From contig NC_049982.1 of NCBI RefSeq assembly GCF_000003815.2, forward strand, positions 16,521,659 through 16,585,658: a stretch of DNA of 64,000 nucleotides. The letters are read 5' to 3'. The notes under the pieces were generated by a model. That model had not been told where the DNA came from, searched no databases, and saw only the letters and a list, made by a program, of their open reading frames with translations. This document shows, piece after piece, positions 50,701 through 61,559 of the stretch. The stretch is from Branchiostoma floridae (lineage: Eukaryota; Chordata; Leptocardii; Amphioxiformes; Branchiostomatidae). The position numbers and the translations under genes were made by a program. Position 1 is the stretch's first letter, and each line of letters begins with the position of its first letter.

Positions 50701-53700
50701 TTTCACTTGAAGACAGGCAGCTAGTGGTGTCGGAGATGGCAGTGTCAATCATTACGCTGTCCTCATCATCATTGTCTAATCCACTGGAGATCAAACTAAT
50801 GTCACTACCCCTTCTTGGTTCTTGGTACACTCCATTTATCAATAGACTATCACCTGGTACATCTGGAGGTGAACTTGTTTGGTCATTGATTTCTCTGTCA
50901 TGGTTGGTGCTTTCTACTTGACTTTTGAAAGTGTATTCTATTGTTTCTGATGGCCCTTCTTCACTTGACATGCACTTGTCACTGAGATCCCCATCTTTCC
51001 TCACTTCCTCCTCCTTTACAACTCTAGAACTTGGAATTGATCTTGGTTCTACTTCCAACAGTTCTGACAGCTCCTGTATTTCTTTGTGAAGGCTTTCATC
51101 ATTTTTGTGTGTATCTCTTTCATGCAGATCAGCAGCATCTTCTATTTCTTCTGGTCGAACGACAGTCATACCAATGTTCATACTTTCATACCTTGTAGCA
51201 AGATCTGAGGAATAGTTGCTTGGACTAAAGGAGTCAGGGTCAGATAGCTCCTCAAATGACACTTCTCTTTGTCTCATCACTTCCTGGCATTGACAAGGCT
51301 TCCCTTCTTCCCCACTGCATTTCTGTAGGGCCTCTTTACGATCTGATTCAGGTTTCACATCAGGTAAAACCTCTGCATCCTCCTTTGAGGTGCACCCTGC
51401 TACAGCTATTCCATCAACATTCTGCTCTTCTTCAGTCTGATTTGATGCTTTCCATGCACCAAAGGATACCTCAGTCCACTTGACAGGGCTGCTGCCCCCG
51501 GACTCTACTGCTGCAGCTGCCTGTGACTCTTCAGGAATGGGTTCAACTGTGGGCTGGCTGGCAATGTGGTAGACATTTATGTCTCTCCCACTTCCACCAG
51601 TATCAGTTGCCAAAGTATCTGTCTTTATTGCACATTGCTCTGACAGTGAGTGCTGTATGTCCTTTAATATCAAAGCCTCGATTACCTCAGGGTTGCTCTG
51701 TAGCTCGTTTGACTCTGTCCTTGCCAGTACCTCTTTCTGAGTTTCTGACATGGATCCAGTGCTTGTGACAATTATTTTGGAGTTTGCATTCTGGCTGATT
51801 CTTGTGTCTGCATTTTTTGCAGTACTGCTGTTCTGTGTGCTGCCTATTGGTGGTGAGCCATTTCCACATGGGTCAGGAGTTCTGTCTTCAACATCACATC
51901 CCCTGACTTCAATTGTGACAGATTCTACCACATCTGGCAAATTTGCTCTGAGCCTATCAATGTCTGGTGGTTTGTCATCTAAGGGCCTTATGTCAGGAGG
52001 TTTCCCCTTTGAGGGCTCCTGTTCCACCACATTACTGTCTTGTATTGCCTTTTGGTGCTGCTCCAGCATGGCATTCATCCCATCCCTGGGGGAGTCTGAC
52101 ATGTTGGACACATCTGTCTCCTCTGTTTCGTTCCCAGACTGATCGCTGTTCTCTTCCCTACTGGATAGCCTGACTCTAACCTCCTCTCCGTACATGGGCA
52201 TGCTTGTTCGGTGGGGCTCGCTGCCACTCTGGTCCAGGTAGTTGGCCATCTCACTGCGGATGTTCTGGAACATGCTGTGTAACTGCTGCAACTCTGCAAC
52301 ATTCACACAAAAAGTCAGACTTTACAATCTTTACTAGGCAGATAAACATGGTGCAATGGAATTAGTTTCATCTTGAGGCCTTCTTTGTCATCGTTATGAT
52401 CACTTTCCCATTTCATTAATTGTTGTCATGGATGGCAATTAGTGCCACTACATTAATCATTAGAACACAATTTATCACCATTACACTGAACGTCATTTAT
52501 CATGTATACTAATTTTTGTAACCTTGATGATTATAGGTCTGGAGCACCTGTCATCTTCAGTGTCAACATGGTGCAGCATTATCTCATTATCTCAGACCAC
52601 ACAGCAATATTTGATTACTGGGACAACCATGGAATTACCCCACAATCATCACTGTCATTGTCAAACAAACAGCAGGTCACAACAGTTGAGACGCATTGCA
52701 GTTAGTGGTGTTTTGGTCTGGTGTTTTGGAACATTACACGCAACTCTGGTACAGTGTGTAGACTTTGCTTGTCCCTTACCAATAGGACACATGTTTCTAT
52801 CTTATGATATACATGTACCCTTACCTATATGGTACATGACCCCGACATGTATGTACATTGTATGTCTGTTGTATGATTGTGCGTTTTAGGATTATGACTG
52901 TTCAATTTCTGACCTGTAGTATGTGTGTCCTGAGCTTCAGGTGAATACAGATCTGATTCTTTAGGTGGGAATGATTCCAACTTCAGCTCCGTCCTCTCTG
53001 ATTGGTCCAGGTCATGAAGATTGACAGGTTCCACATCCCTGTACATCCCAGGCTCCTCTGAGCTGCTCAGAGCCCTCCCTAGAACTGTCAGCTCCTGTGG
53101 ACTCAAGGTCTGCAGCAGCTCTCTGTATGTAATGTTACAGATGAGTGAAAATGGTGTCCATACAGTCTTCAAGACTGGTACATGATCACTGCAAAAATAC
53201 AGCTCAATATATTTGAAGTGAGGAAAGACAAAATCTAAAAACAAATCTAACTCTGAAAATTGGATTAAACCTTGAAGTAAGGTTTTTTCACTACAAAAAA
53301 TGCTGTCTGAAATGTTACCTTGCACAAAAGAGTATGACAGGACATAACATATATCTTACAAAAAAATTTAAAAGAACTTCAATGGATTGAAAAGTAAAAG
53401 ACAATCAGTACAATACATTGTGTTTTATATGGATTTCCCCATTGCTCCCCACCCTGCTCTCCATAAGAATCATCTATTTGGGACAGGTGTACAGAACCTG
53501 CAGGCCCTCACTGCAGATCAACAAATAACAGGCTAACATCTGCCCTGTAGGAATACATGATCCAGTGGCCATATCTATCCTCAAACTTATGTCTTTGTTT
53601 GTCATCCCCCCAGGTTGTCTAATAGCACCATATAGTATCAAGCAGCAACCAATTGTGACAGATGCCCTCCAGCCTTTGACTGATCTCACAAATTTCACTT

Positions 53701-56700
53701 CTCAGAAGGCAATGCATCAGGCAAACATGTCGATTTAGTAGCGAAAATTTCCTCTGACAATATGTGAGCTTATCAAATGGAAAGGTAGCACAGAAAGATG
53801 TCAGTAGTTGCTGACTCTACTTTCTTGACACAATACATTTTTGTTTGTTTATAGATAATGGCCTACTAAGAATAACAAGCCATAAAATTGGCGAGAGCAA
53901 TTATGTCCCTTACAGGATGTGATCCATCAACTTGAGTGAATATAGCTGTTATCCACTATTACAACAAGCACTGAGCTTGCTTGCAAGGTGGAGGAAAATG
54001 TATTTAACAACTGCACTAGATAGGAAATCCCAAACCTGCAATAATCTGTACAGAATTGTATTCTATGTGTTACAAGTGCATCTTCAATGTTGTATGATGA
54101 TTGCATTCAGCAACAGGTCTCCTTTTGTGTGGATAGTGTTGAGCACTAAGAAAAGAAATGTTCTTCTGTGTGGACATACCTGTTTCTTAAAGTAGATAGT
54201 GTCTAACACCAAGGACAGACCTGTTGCTTTGTGTGAATAGTGTTCAGCACCAAGGACAGACCTGTTCTAATGTGTGGACAGTGTTCAGTACTAAGGACAG
54301 ACTTGTTCCTTTGTGTGAATAGTGTTCAGCACCAAGGACAGAACTGATATTATGTGTGAATAGTGTTCAGCACCAAGGACAGAACTGATATTATGTGTGG
54401 ATAGTGTTCAGCACTAAGGACAGAGCTGATCTTATGTGTGGATAGTGTTCAGCACCAAAGACAGAACTGATCTTATGTGTGGACAGTGTTCAGCACCAGG
54501 ACAGACCTGTTCAAATGTGTGAATAGTGTCCAGCAACAGGGAAAGACCTGTTCTTAATATGTGTGAATAGTGTTCAGCACCAAGGCCAGACCTGTTCCTT
54601 TGTGTGGATAGTGTTAAGCACCAAGGACAGACCTATTCTTAAAAATACATTGTGTTCAGCGACAGGGAAAACCTTTTCTTGTATGTAGATAAGGTTTTTT
54701 TCCATTCACTCTCTTCTGATGATGCTTAAAAAGGTGACCTAAGAATTTCAGAATGTCAAGATTTCATCAAAAGATTTATTCATCCTTGGGAAACTTTAAT
54801 GATTCTAGTCATCTGTCTCACAAAGGTTCCATGGTGACAAGACAGGGGTCATATTGTGACCCTACTGCAACCTAATGACCTGTAATGATTGCAAATAAAT
54901 GGCAAGGTGTTGGGCAGCAAGGGAAGGTCACATGGGTTAATTGATGCTGGCTGTTTTCTCCTCAGACTGCTGACAACATAAAGGTTTCCTGAGGACTGAG
55001 AACATCCACATGCACCTTTTAATGGCCTTCATGACAGCTAAGAAGGACCCAGTGGACATGAACATGCATCTTACTGTTATGCTGACAAGTTGCTTTTTTC
55101 AAATATCACATTCAACTTTTTTGCTTACATTGTTATGTCTCTTGCTATCTAAAGGAATGACATACTTAAACTTAAATACGAATAAACTAAGGATGATGGA
55201 TCATCATCGGTCTTTTGATGCACAACAATAAAACCTGATGGAGGTAGAGATAAAGCATATACTAACAAATGTCGTGATCTTTGGAAGGAAAGACGAAGTG
55301 CCCTGAATGAGACTGGTTGATTCTATAACTTACATAAGGAGAGAAATGACCTGTCTGTGACAGGAATGATCCCGACATCATTAGAACCACAACTGAGGCA
55401 GTGTTATAGTGGCTAGGGAACTCTGTTTCTTTCTGGGAGGTCACGAAACCAAGTCCCATGGCAGAGTATGCCAACAGTGCCTCAGCACTCATGTCATCCC
55501 TGTGGGTCTTGAAATAATTGGGTGGAGGATGCTAGTATCACCAGGTCATACCAATTTACTTCCATGCTTCTCTCTCTTCTTTGAATAAACATGAGTGAAA
55601 GAAAAGGGAGAAATAAGCAAGTGTGACAAAACAGTAACCTACTCCCAAGACTTTACTGTAAAGATGTTCTGATGAAGTCCAGGAGGAATGAAGAAAACAA
55701 ATTTGATGTCATCTGCAATAATATGTCCTGTTATACATTCTTCACAGCTATAACTGTCAAACTTTAACACAAATGCAGAATAAAAGCTTACCTGATCTTA
55801 TAAAGGAGTGACTGGAATGGTCTGAACATCTCACATATATCTGTAGGGTCCCTGTCCACATTAAGAGGGCCATCTTCTTGCAGCAGCAGCCCACTGACGG
55901 TAAGGAAGAATGGAACACTGTCATTTATACATCAACATGAACAGCAAGGGAGTGGTGTGTGGTGATAACTGTTGTCTGCAGCTTTGAATTGTTTTTCATA
56001 CCGCTCAATATTTGGGAGCTCATGTTGTTTATTTTCCATGTTAGATTTTAAGGGGCATTCTGCTCCTGAAGTGAGTATCATAATTGATTGGAGAATAAAT
56101 TTGTATGCTTGAATACAATTTGTTTTACCAAATTTACCATACACTGAAGCATGAATGCAGGGAACATTGTAGTGATCGAGTTCTTGGACTTCTCAGGAGG
56201 ACTCTACAATGTCGATTTCTCTTTTTACTTAAGTGCAGAAATCCATAGGACACAGAATGTCTGTTCAGCTGGTAATGTTCATTGCCAACATTTCATTTCT
56301 GACAAGTAGAAATGGGAAGAATGCCTGAGAAAAGAACGTTGAGGAAAAGCCCATGCAAAGGCCAAAATCATGCACAATAGAAGAAGGTCAGGATGGGGGT
56401 ACATGGATTTGATAAAGGATTATTGTCAAAAAGACAGCTGAGATGCTTTAGCCGAAAGTCGTATTTGCAACCCGAAAAGCATAATCTGTCAGAAAATAAT
56501 ATGTGCTTCTGAAGTGGAATGCTCCTTTAAGCTTATAAAAATACATTTTCATCAATTTCACGTCATGAAGATCAGATTTTTTGTTTGGATGAATTGGTTT
56601 TAACTCCCTATCAAGCAAATAAGACCTGATCTTATGGTGCTCAGCACCAAGGACTTATATGTTCTTACGAGTGGACAGTGCTCAACACCAAGGACGGAAC

Positions 56701-59700
56701 TGTTCTTTTGTATGGACAGTGTTCAGCACCAAGGACAGACCTGTTCTCATGTGTGGACAGTGTTCAGCACCAAGGACAGACCTGTCCTTATGTGTGGACA
56801 GTGTTCAGCACCAAAGACAGACCTGTGCATTTGTATCCCCCAAAAATGTCATCTATCAGAAAATAACACACACTTCTGGAATGAGCCCCTTACAGATTTC
56901 ATATGACTCTACATTGCAAGAAATTTTGCATTTTTGGCCAGATATATGTGCACATGTACTGTTTTTAAGCTTGCATTAAATGAGGCCACTGACATGTGTA
57001 AACCATGCCTGCTTTCCTGATGCAAATTAGATGACCAGGCAAAACCGATCTCACTTCAAGTTCATTGGCAAGCCTTTAGGCTTAATGTAATCCCATTGAA
57101 CTGATGGGTTTAGGCCTGGTTGCACAGCTAATGCACACAGGATTGGAAAATTCATTATTGCAGGGCTGGGAAAGAGCAATTACTTTGATGGCTTTATTCA
57201 GCTGGTATTTGACATGCTCTACCAACTGGAAAAGTACAAATGGAATGAACATAGCTTAATACACATTTCCATGACAATGAGATACAAAGTAGCACATAAC
57301 CTAAATAACACTTGCACAGCATGGTAAATAAAGTTTATGCTAGAGTTACTGTCAAGTGTACTTACATTGTACAATTATGTGCATCTTTAGTTCAGAACTT
57401 TTAGAGAACATATTTCCCAATCAATCAAACCATAGATTGAAATATTTGCATAATGATGCGAATCAGTAATAAAGGGAGGTACAGTTTTTGGATCTGCTGT
57501 TTTTTTCCTTAACGTACTGCACTTGAAATATAAACTTAAGGGCACATGAATGGTTCACTGACATCCGCATTTTAAATCTGTTTGTGTCTGTTTGTGAGCA
57601 TAACATTCAGTAGTTTGTCTACAGCACAGACAACACAATACTATTTAAAAATGTAATATAGGTTGTCACATCAAAGCCATAGGCTAAACTGTATGTACAT
57701 ACTTTATAACACTGGGTGATAAAACCCAAATGCTCTGTGTATACACATGTAAAACTTACAGTTCACAAAATGACAGTAATATATAGGATACTCTACTAGG
57801 GATGACCGACAATGCAGATTCTTTAAAAGTTGGATGAGGTAAGGGATTGATAGCTTCTTACAAATGCCCTGAACAGCTTCCATTTCACTCCAAATCCTTA
57901 AATCCTACGTGGTTTGCTTGAGGTTCAGTGTGTTTCAATTTATTAGTTTGTCTCATAACTTGAGGCCACTTCTAGCAAGAGGTCTTGTCCTGGCTTATCT
58001 CAGTCATCGCTATACTGCATGCCATGAGTGTTTCCTTTACAGACTTTCCAAATGTTAAACATAAATCCAAACAGACACATTACCTGTATAATGAAAGATA
58101 TATATAAAGATTAATAGATGACAGGGATTTGGAGATTTTGTTCTGGGGCTAAAAAGGTGGGATTTAGAAAAAGTACTTTCCTTAAAAATCCCCAGACAAC
58201 ATAACCTGCAATGCCATGGGTAATGCCATTACCACTTGTAATTTCTCGGAGCCCTGTAGAGATTTAAACCTAATTTGGGGGAAGCAGCTTGCTGGATGTA
58301 TGAGCTGAAAGGCACCCTTGCTGGCATGCTCAAAATAAAGGGTTACTCAGGAGATACTTAAAACAAGCCAACAAAATGATTTGAAACATGTTAACAAACA
58401 ACAAGCACTTTTCAGTACCCAACATGAATTTACTTACCGTATATTCTCGAATAAAGTACGCACTTTTTTAACTTTTCAAAATTGAAAAGGTGCTACAAGT
58501 TGTTGCCAAAGTTGGGGTGCGTACTTTATTTGAGGTCATTGCACAGAGAAATGGTAAAAAAGCTTAAAATAAAGCAAGGTGGAGCTGCACTTCTAGTAAT
58601 GTTTCAAAACATGCACATTGTTGTTGTCTTGTAGTTGTCTAAAAATGAAACAAAGAAATTGTCTTAACAAGATTTACATAAGATTGGCATTTGCACACAA
58701 TCCTTTGAGTTACCGTATATTCTCGAATAAAGTACGCACTTTTTTAACTTTTCAAAATTGAAAAGGTGCTACAAGTTGTTGCCAAAGTTGGGGTGCGTAC
58801 TTTATTTGAGGTCATTGCACAGAGAAATGGTAAAAAAGCTTAAAATAAAGCAAGGTGGAGCTGCACTTCTAGTAATGTTTCAAAACATGCACATTGTTGT
58901 TGTCTTGTAGTTGTCTAAAAATGAAACAAAGAAATTGTCTTAACAAGATTTACATAAGATTGGCATTTGCACACAATCCTTTGAGTTAGTGACTTTGACT
59001 TGTACAACTGGTTTTTCCTGATTTCTTCTACCATTTCACAGTGATTTTTATAATTTGCAGCAGGCAATTCACAAGTTTATAGAGACAATGACAGTGTCAA
59101 TGCAGGTTATTTCATGCAAAATAACCTGGGAAAAACATAATAAATTTGAATTTATCCAGTTAAAAGTCTGTTCAAAATTGGTGGAGAAGGGGTGCGTACT
59201 TTATTTGAGTTTTTCCATTTCATCTTTCAGTCCCAAAGATCTGCCTAAGACTTGTCCAAAATCAGGGGTGCGTACTTTAATTGGGGTGCGTACTTTATTT
59301 GAGAATATACGGTAGTGACTTTGACTTGTACAACTGGTTTTTCCTGATTTCTTCTACCATTTCACAGTGATTTTTATAATTTGCAGCAGGCAATTCACAA
59401 GTTTATAGAGACAATGACAGTGTCAATGCAGGTTATTTCATGCAAAATAACCTGGGAAAAACATAATAAATTTGAATTTATCCAGTTAAAAGTCTGTTCA
59501 AAATTGGTGGAGAAGGGGTGCGTACTTTATTTGAGTTTTTCCATTTCATCTTTCAGTCCCAAAGATCTGCCTAAGACTTGTCCAAAATCAGGGGTGCGTA
59601 CTTTAATTGGGGTGCGTACTTTATTTGAGAATATACGGTAGTAGCTACAGGGGAATCCCAAAATCAAGTCTACATGGAGGGGGTCTTGGCTTGTTGAAAG

Positions 59701-61559
59701 CTGCCCGTATCCATATTTCATTTCTCCTAGACAAGGAATACATATACTCTGGGCCACCTTCAGCATACCCCAAACACCCTCTGTAAGTAATGCCATACTC
59801 AAGGCCCTGGATTGCTACATCATACACCCTACGGCAAATTTGGTAAGTTTCCATAATAGCAGAACACAACATATAGTGCATACTGTGATAACATGCTAAT
59901 GCTTGGCTTTAGGGTGACATAATACTGGTTTCACTTTCCTGACCTTCCGAGCCAGGAAAAAGGAACTTAATTTTTCAATGTCATTTGTGACTTAGTTTTA
60001 TGTGCAGTAATAGAAAACTTCCTAACTACATTGACCAAGGTCACTGGTTTACCTGTAGGACAGTAATATATCACGGTGGAAGTTGAAATATACAGTGTCA
60101 CGTAAATGCAACATGAACCTGCAAAAATTTCTTTTGAACTTTATTTGTAGAAGGGATTTTGCGCTTGAAATGATGATGTTTCCTGAACTTCGCCTCATTT
60201 GATGGGTAATACTGCATACTGTCATAATGGCAACATTACCAAAAGCAGTTAAAAGGTGGCTACAACTATTCAAGATATCACAATTCATGCCTTTAAGAGG
60301 AAGAGACCACTACTTCACTGGTGGGTGTGGGTTGTACATTGTGATAGTGCAGATCATTCATAACTATAACAGAGCGGTGGACTCATTTTTTGAGATTTTT
60401 GATCCACAGAAACCAATTCATGCCTATTTCTCTGGCTTATACACTAATGGATTAATAAATAAACGAATGATCAACCAACGCAATTGGATTCTTTGATGGG
60501 AATACCAGAATATTTTAGCGACTACATGTAGCATTAACTTGATGTAATACAATAAACAACTACAAAAAAAATATATATCATTCACTATGTTTGGCAACAT
60601 GCCTGATTGTTATGACTACCAAATAAATGTCTTGTGCAAGAATTATCTAATAAACATCACAATTATTAACCCTACAAATTTCCATATATTATGTGATTCC
60701 CAGCATAGCGTCAATCCTGATGTTGGTAAAACACCCAAATTAAACTCCACATATGCAGAGAAAATGAAAACACAACAATCCTGGACCAAAGTATTTTCGA
60801 ATCAACTGAACACATGGAAATGCCAGTCTCTGATTGGTCACTACATTCTCACATCTTCAAGGGCAAGAATCCCATACATAGAACATGAGCCTTGCGGGCA
60901 ATCGGAAATTAGTATCGTCCCTCATGTCCAGCCTAAATTTTTATTCATGTCTCATACACTGTGTTTGCATAGAAACATGGCCTTTGCTCTCACAAATACA
61001 TGTAGGTTATTTGAAGTTGCCATGGAAACTTGGTAACAATTTCATTTCTGCAACCTGTCTTAAGAATTATTGTGGTCTGCATGTTTCGGTTCTTGGAAAC
61101 CCCCTTTTTGTGTGAATAGTTGAGAGAGGTTAAAAGAATGAAAATTATTCTTCTCTCTACATGTATGTCATGTCTACTTAACCATTAATGTGTCATGTCT
61201 ACTTAGAGTCAGGGGAAAATAACTGTAGCCCTATAATCTTGTAACTGCAAATGACACTGCGATGACATGCACAGGATTTATTGGTTTATTACCTCATGAC
61301 ATGCTTCACCTTGTGTTAATGGAAGCAATAAACACCATGCATTATCCAGCAGACATGGGTAATAAGTGTCTAATTTCTCAAGTACACTGCAATGGGTCGA
61401 CATTGAAATGCTGTAATCCCAATTACTAATTTACCCCAGAGAATAGAGGGTAACAAAGTTTACACAGACCTGACAATAGCAAGGCGAGGAATGGTGAACA
61501 TCAGGGCTGGGTCATAGTCATCAATCATCTCCTGTGTTAGCAGCTCTGCTTCCAGGGCC
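41672..61559 (-). CDS. ZFYVE28: LST2 / ZFYVE28, FYVE-domain endosomal regulator (5' end outside window)
   Basis: Ten minus-strand coding exons: 61470-61559, 55792-55893, 52914-53122, 50247-52293, 49091-49258, 48690-48850, 46543-46746, 45469-46056, 44952 into the gap at 44800-44899, and 41672-41797. Phases agree at every junction I could test. Recognised by family motifs: [19 protein letters not shown], then [20 protein letters not shown], then [40 protein letters not shown], and a C-terminal FYVE finger (WLPD, CMAC, then CSRC, PVRVC and CNRC). Known role: LST2 binds PI3P on endosomes and restrains EGF-receptor signalling, controlled by monoubiquitination near the N-terminus. About 1,190 codons precede FYVE in the window, so the protein is much longer than the roughly 890-residue human one, mainly through one 681-codon acidic, Ser-rich exon. 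Confidence 0.92.
42058..43024. mobile_element. TTAA-flanked foldback element (piggyBac-like, non-autonomous)
   Basis: TTAA stands at both ends (42054-42057 and 43025-43028), and the ends are inverted: CCCTCAAACCACCGTA on the left, its complement on the right. Both arms then carry a palindromic GGGGTCAGTTTTGACCCC-type box, and one more copy lies inside near 42812. Left arm has an extra 25 bp. TTAA target duplication and CCC ends are typical of piggyBac relatives. No transposase frame is present, so it is non-autonomous. Confidence 0.85.
42448..42461. promoter_or_regulatory. Perfect palindromic X-box inside mobile element
   Basis: GTTGCCATGGCAAC is the ideal symmetric RFX site. It lies inside the TTAA-flanked element, so any copies of that element could distribute RFX sites. 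Function is unknown. Confidence 0.5.
44120..44158. repeat. 13-bp perfect hairpin in LST2 intron
   Basis: ATCTGGGAGGTGA at 44120-44132 is mirrored at 44146-44158 with a 13-base loop. The loop and flanks contain further GGATCTGG/CAGGTCA repeats. Confidence 0.75.
44800..44899. other. Assembly gap (100 N) inside FYVE-coding exon
   Basis: Exactly 100 N, likely a placeholder of unknown true size. It removes the FYVE segment with the basic R-R/K-HHCR motif. Confidence 0.99.
44900..44952 (-). CDS. ZFYVE28: LST2 exon: start of FYVE finger (runs into gap)
   Basis: Acceptor ACCCATAG, phase 1. Encodes [18 protein letters not shown] before the gap: the W-x-x-D motif and first Cys pair of FYVE. Confidence 0.85.
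45469..46056 (-). CDS. ZFYVE28: LST2 exon before FYVE
   Basis: Acceptor CTATTAG; 195 codons, acidic start [20 protein letters not shown] then Pro/Thr/Asp-rich. The donor GTGATG after 45469 is chosen because it gives the phase needed for the FYVE exon; the frame itself runs on to a stop at 45389. Confidence 0.75.
46220..46319. other. Assembly gap (100 N) in LST2 intron
   Basis: Run of N between two coding exons that are in phase without it. Confidence 0.99.
46543..46746 (-). CDS. ZFYVE28: LST2 exon with VADQLQ motif
   Basis: Acceptor TTTTTTAG. Encodes [20 protein letters not shown], highly conserved in LST2 proteins, then a diverged acidic part. Donor GTAAAA after 46543 is in phase; later in-phase GT sites in the same open frame are possible alternatives. 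Confidence 0.85.
46747..48689 (-). other. LST2 intron
   Basis: AT-rich. A 131-codon + strand frame at 47032-47427 has no domain and looks like chance. Confidence 0.6.
48690..48850 (-). CDS. ZFYVE28: LST2 exon with [14 protein letters not shown]
   Basis: Acceptor ATGTGTAG, donor GTAAAT. Encodes [20 protein letters not shown], a helical segment followed by the conserved [14 protein letters not shown]. Confidence 0.92.
49091..49258 (-). CDS. ZFYVE28: LST2 exon, Ser/Gly-rich
   Basis: Acceptor CTTCTGTAG, donor GTAGAG, phase 2 at both ends. Encodes [18 protein letters not shown] then a Ser/Gly stretch. Many Ser-Pro sites suggest phosphorylation. Confidence 0.88.
50247..52293 (-). CDS. ZFYVE28: LST2 giant central exon (681 codons)
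   Basis: Acceptor GAATGTTGCAG. The donor is AG|GCAAGA, a GC-type site: it is the only site in the region with phase 2, which the next exon needs. Encodes a low-complexity acidic, Ser/Asp/Glu-rich stretch, probably disordered, with conserved islands [11 protein letters not shown] and FYMEDSFEP near its end. Failure to splice adds 13 residues and a stop at 50207, giving a form without FYVE. Confidence 0.9.
52914..53122 (-). CDS. ZFYVE28: LST2 exon with [11 protein letters not shown]
   Basis: Acceptor ACATACAG, donor GTCAGA. Completes the conserved N-terminal domain ([18 protein letters not shown]) and begins the acidic variable region. Confidence 0.92.
53123..55791 (-). other. LST2 intron with minisatellite array 2
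   Basis: Contains the inverted minisatellite at 54110-54700; otherwise nothing recognised. Confidence 0.6.
54110..54700 (-). repeat. 40-bp minisatellite array 2 (inverted relative to array 1)
   Basis: About 14 units with core AGTGTTCAGCACCAAGGACA, the reverse complement of array 1 at 30627-31560. Units are more diverged at both ends. Confidence 0.93.
55792..55893 (-). CDS. ZFYVE28: LST2 exon with [11 protein letters not shown]
   Basis: Acceptor TACCGTCAG, donor GTAAGC. Encodes [15 protein letters not shown] and [14 protein letters not shown], part of the conserved N-terminal domain. Confidence 0.93.
56052..56526. mobile_element. Possible foldback element, about 480 bp
   Basis: TTAAGGGGCATTC on the left and GAATGCTCCTTTAA on the right are imperfect inverted repeats, with related TTCTGAAG/CTGAAGTG text just inside. 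TTAA stands at both ends. Match is short and imperfect. Confidence 0.4.
56632..56830 (-). repeat. 40-bp minisatellite array 3
   Basis: Five units with core GTGTTCAGCACCAAGGACAG, same orientation as array 2 and inverted relative to array 1. Confidence 0.93.
58434..59640. mobile_element. Foldback element with both halves duplicated (L-L-R-R)
   Basis: Outer ends are inverted: TACCGTATATTCTCG on the left, GAGAATATACGGTA on the right, continuing as AATAAAGTACGCAC and its complement. The left half (276 bp) occurs twice in tandem (58434, 58710), then the right half (326 bp) occurs twice in tandem (58987, 59313). The copies look identical. The single-copy element would be about 600 bp. Internal GGGGTGCGTACTTTATTTGAG boxes recur. 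The small frames inside are not transposase-like. Confidence 0.85.
61016..61029. promoter_or_regulatory. X-box-like motif in LST2 intron
   Basis: GTTGCCATGGAAAC differs by one base from the symmetric RFX site. Possible intronic enhancer element, or chance. Confidence 0.3.
61470..61559 (-). CDS. ZFYVE28: LST2 exon, first one visible in the window
   Basis: Acceptor TTTTCTCCAG, donor GTCTGT. Encodes [16 protein letters not shown] then [13 protein letters not shown], the signature of the LST2 N-terminal domain. It begins mid-domain, so upstream exons for roughly 190 residues lie beyond the right edge. Confidence 0.93.

Larger units (their letters stand above)
55894..61469 (-). other. LST2 intron rich in repeats
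   Basis: 5.6 kb holding a foldback element, minisatellite array 3 and a duplicated foldback element. Chance frames at 60227-60496 and 60587-61036 lack domains. Confidence 0.6.

Noticed and set aside
59055-59641. Two identical 86-codon frames
   Set aside because: Translations of the duplicated right half of the foldback element; no transposase signature.
60227-60496. 89-codon + strand frame
   Set aside because: Isolated in an intron, with no family resemblance.
60587-61036. 149-codon + strand frame in LST2 intron
   Set aside because: No domain, no splice or promoter support, AT-rich composition like the intron around it.
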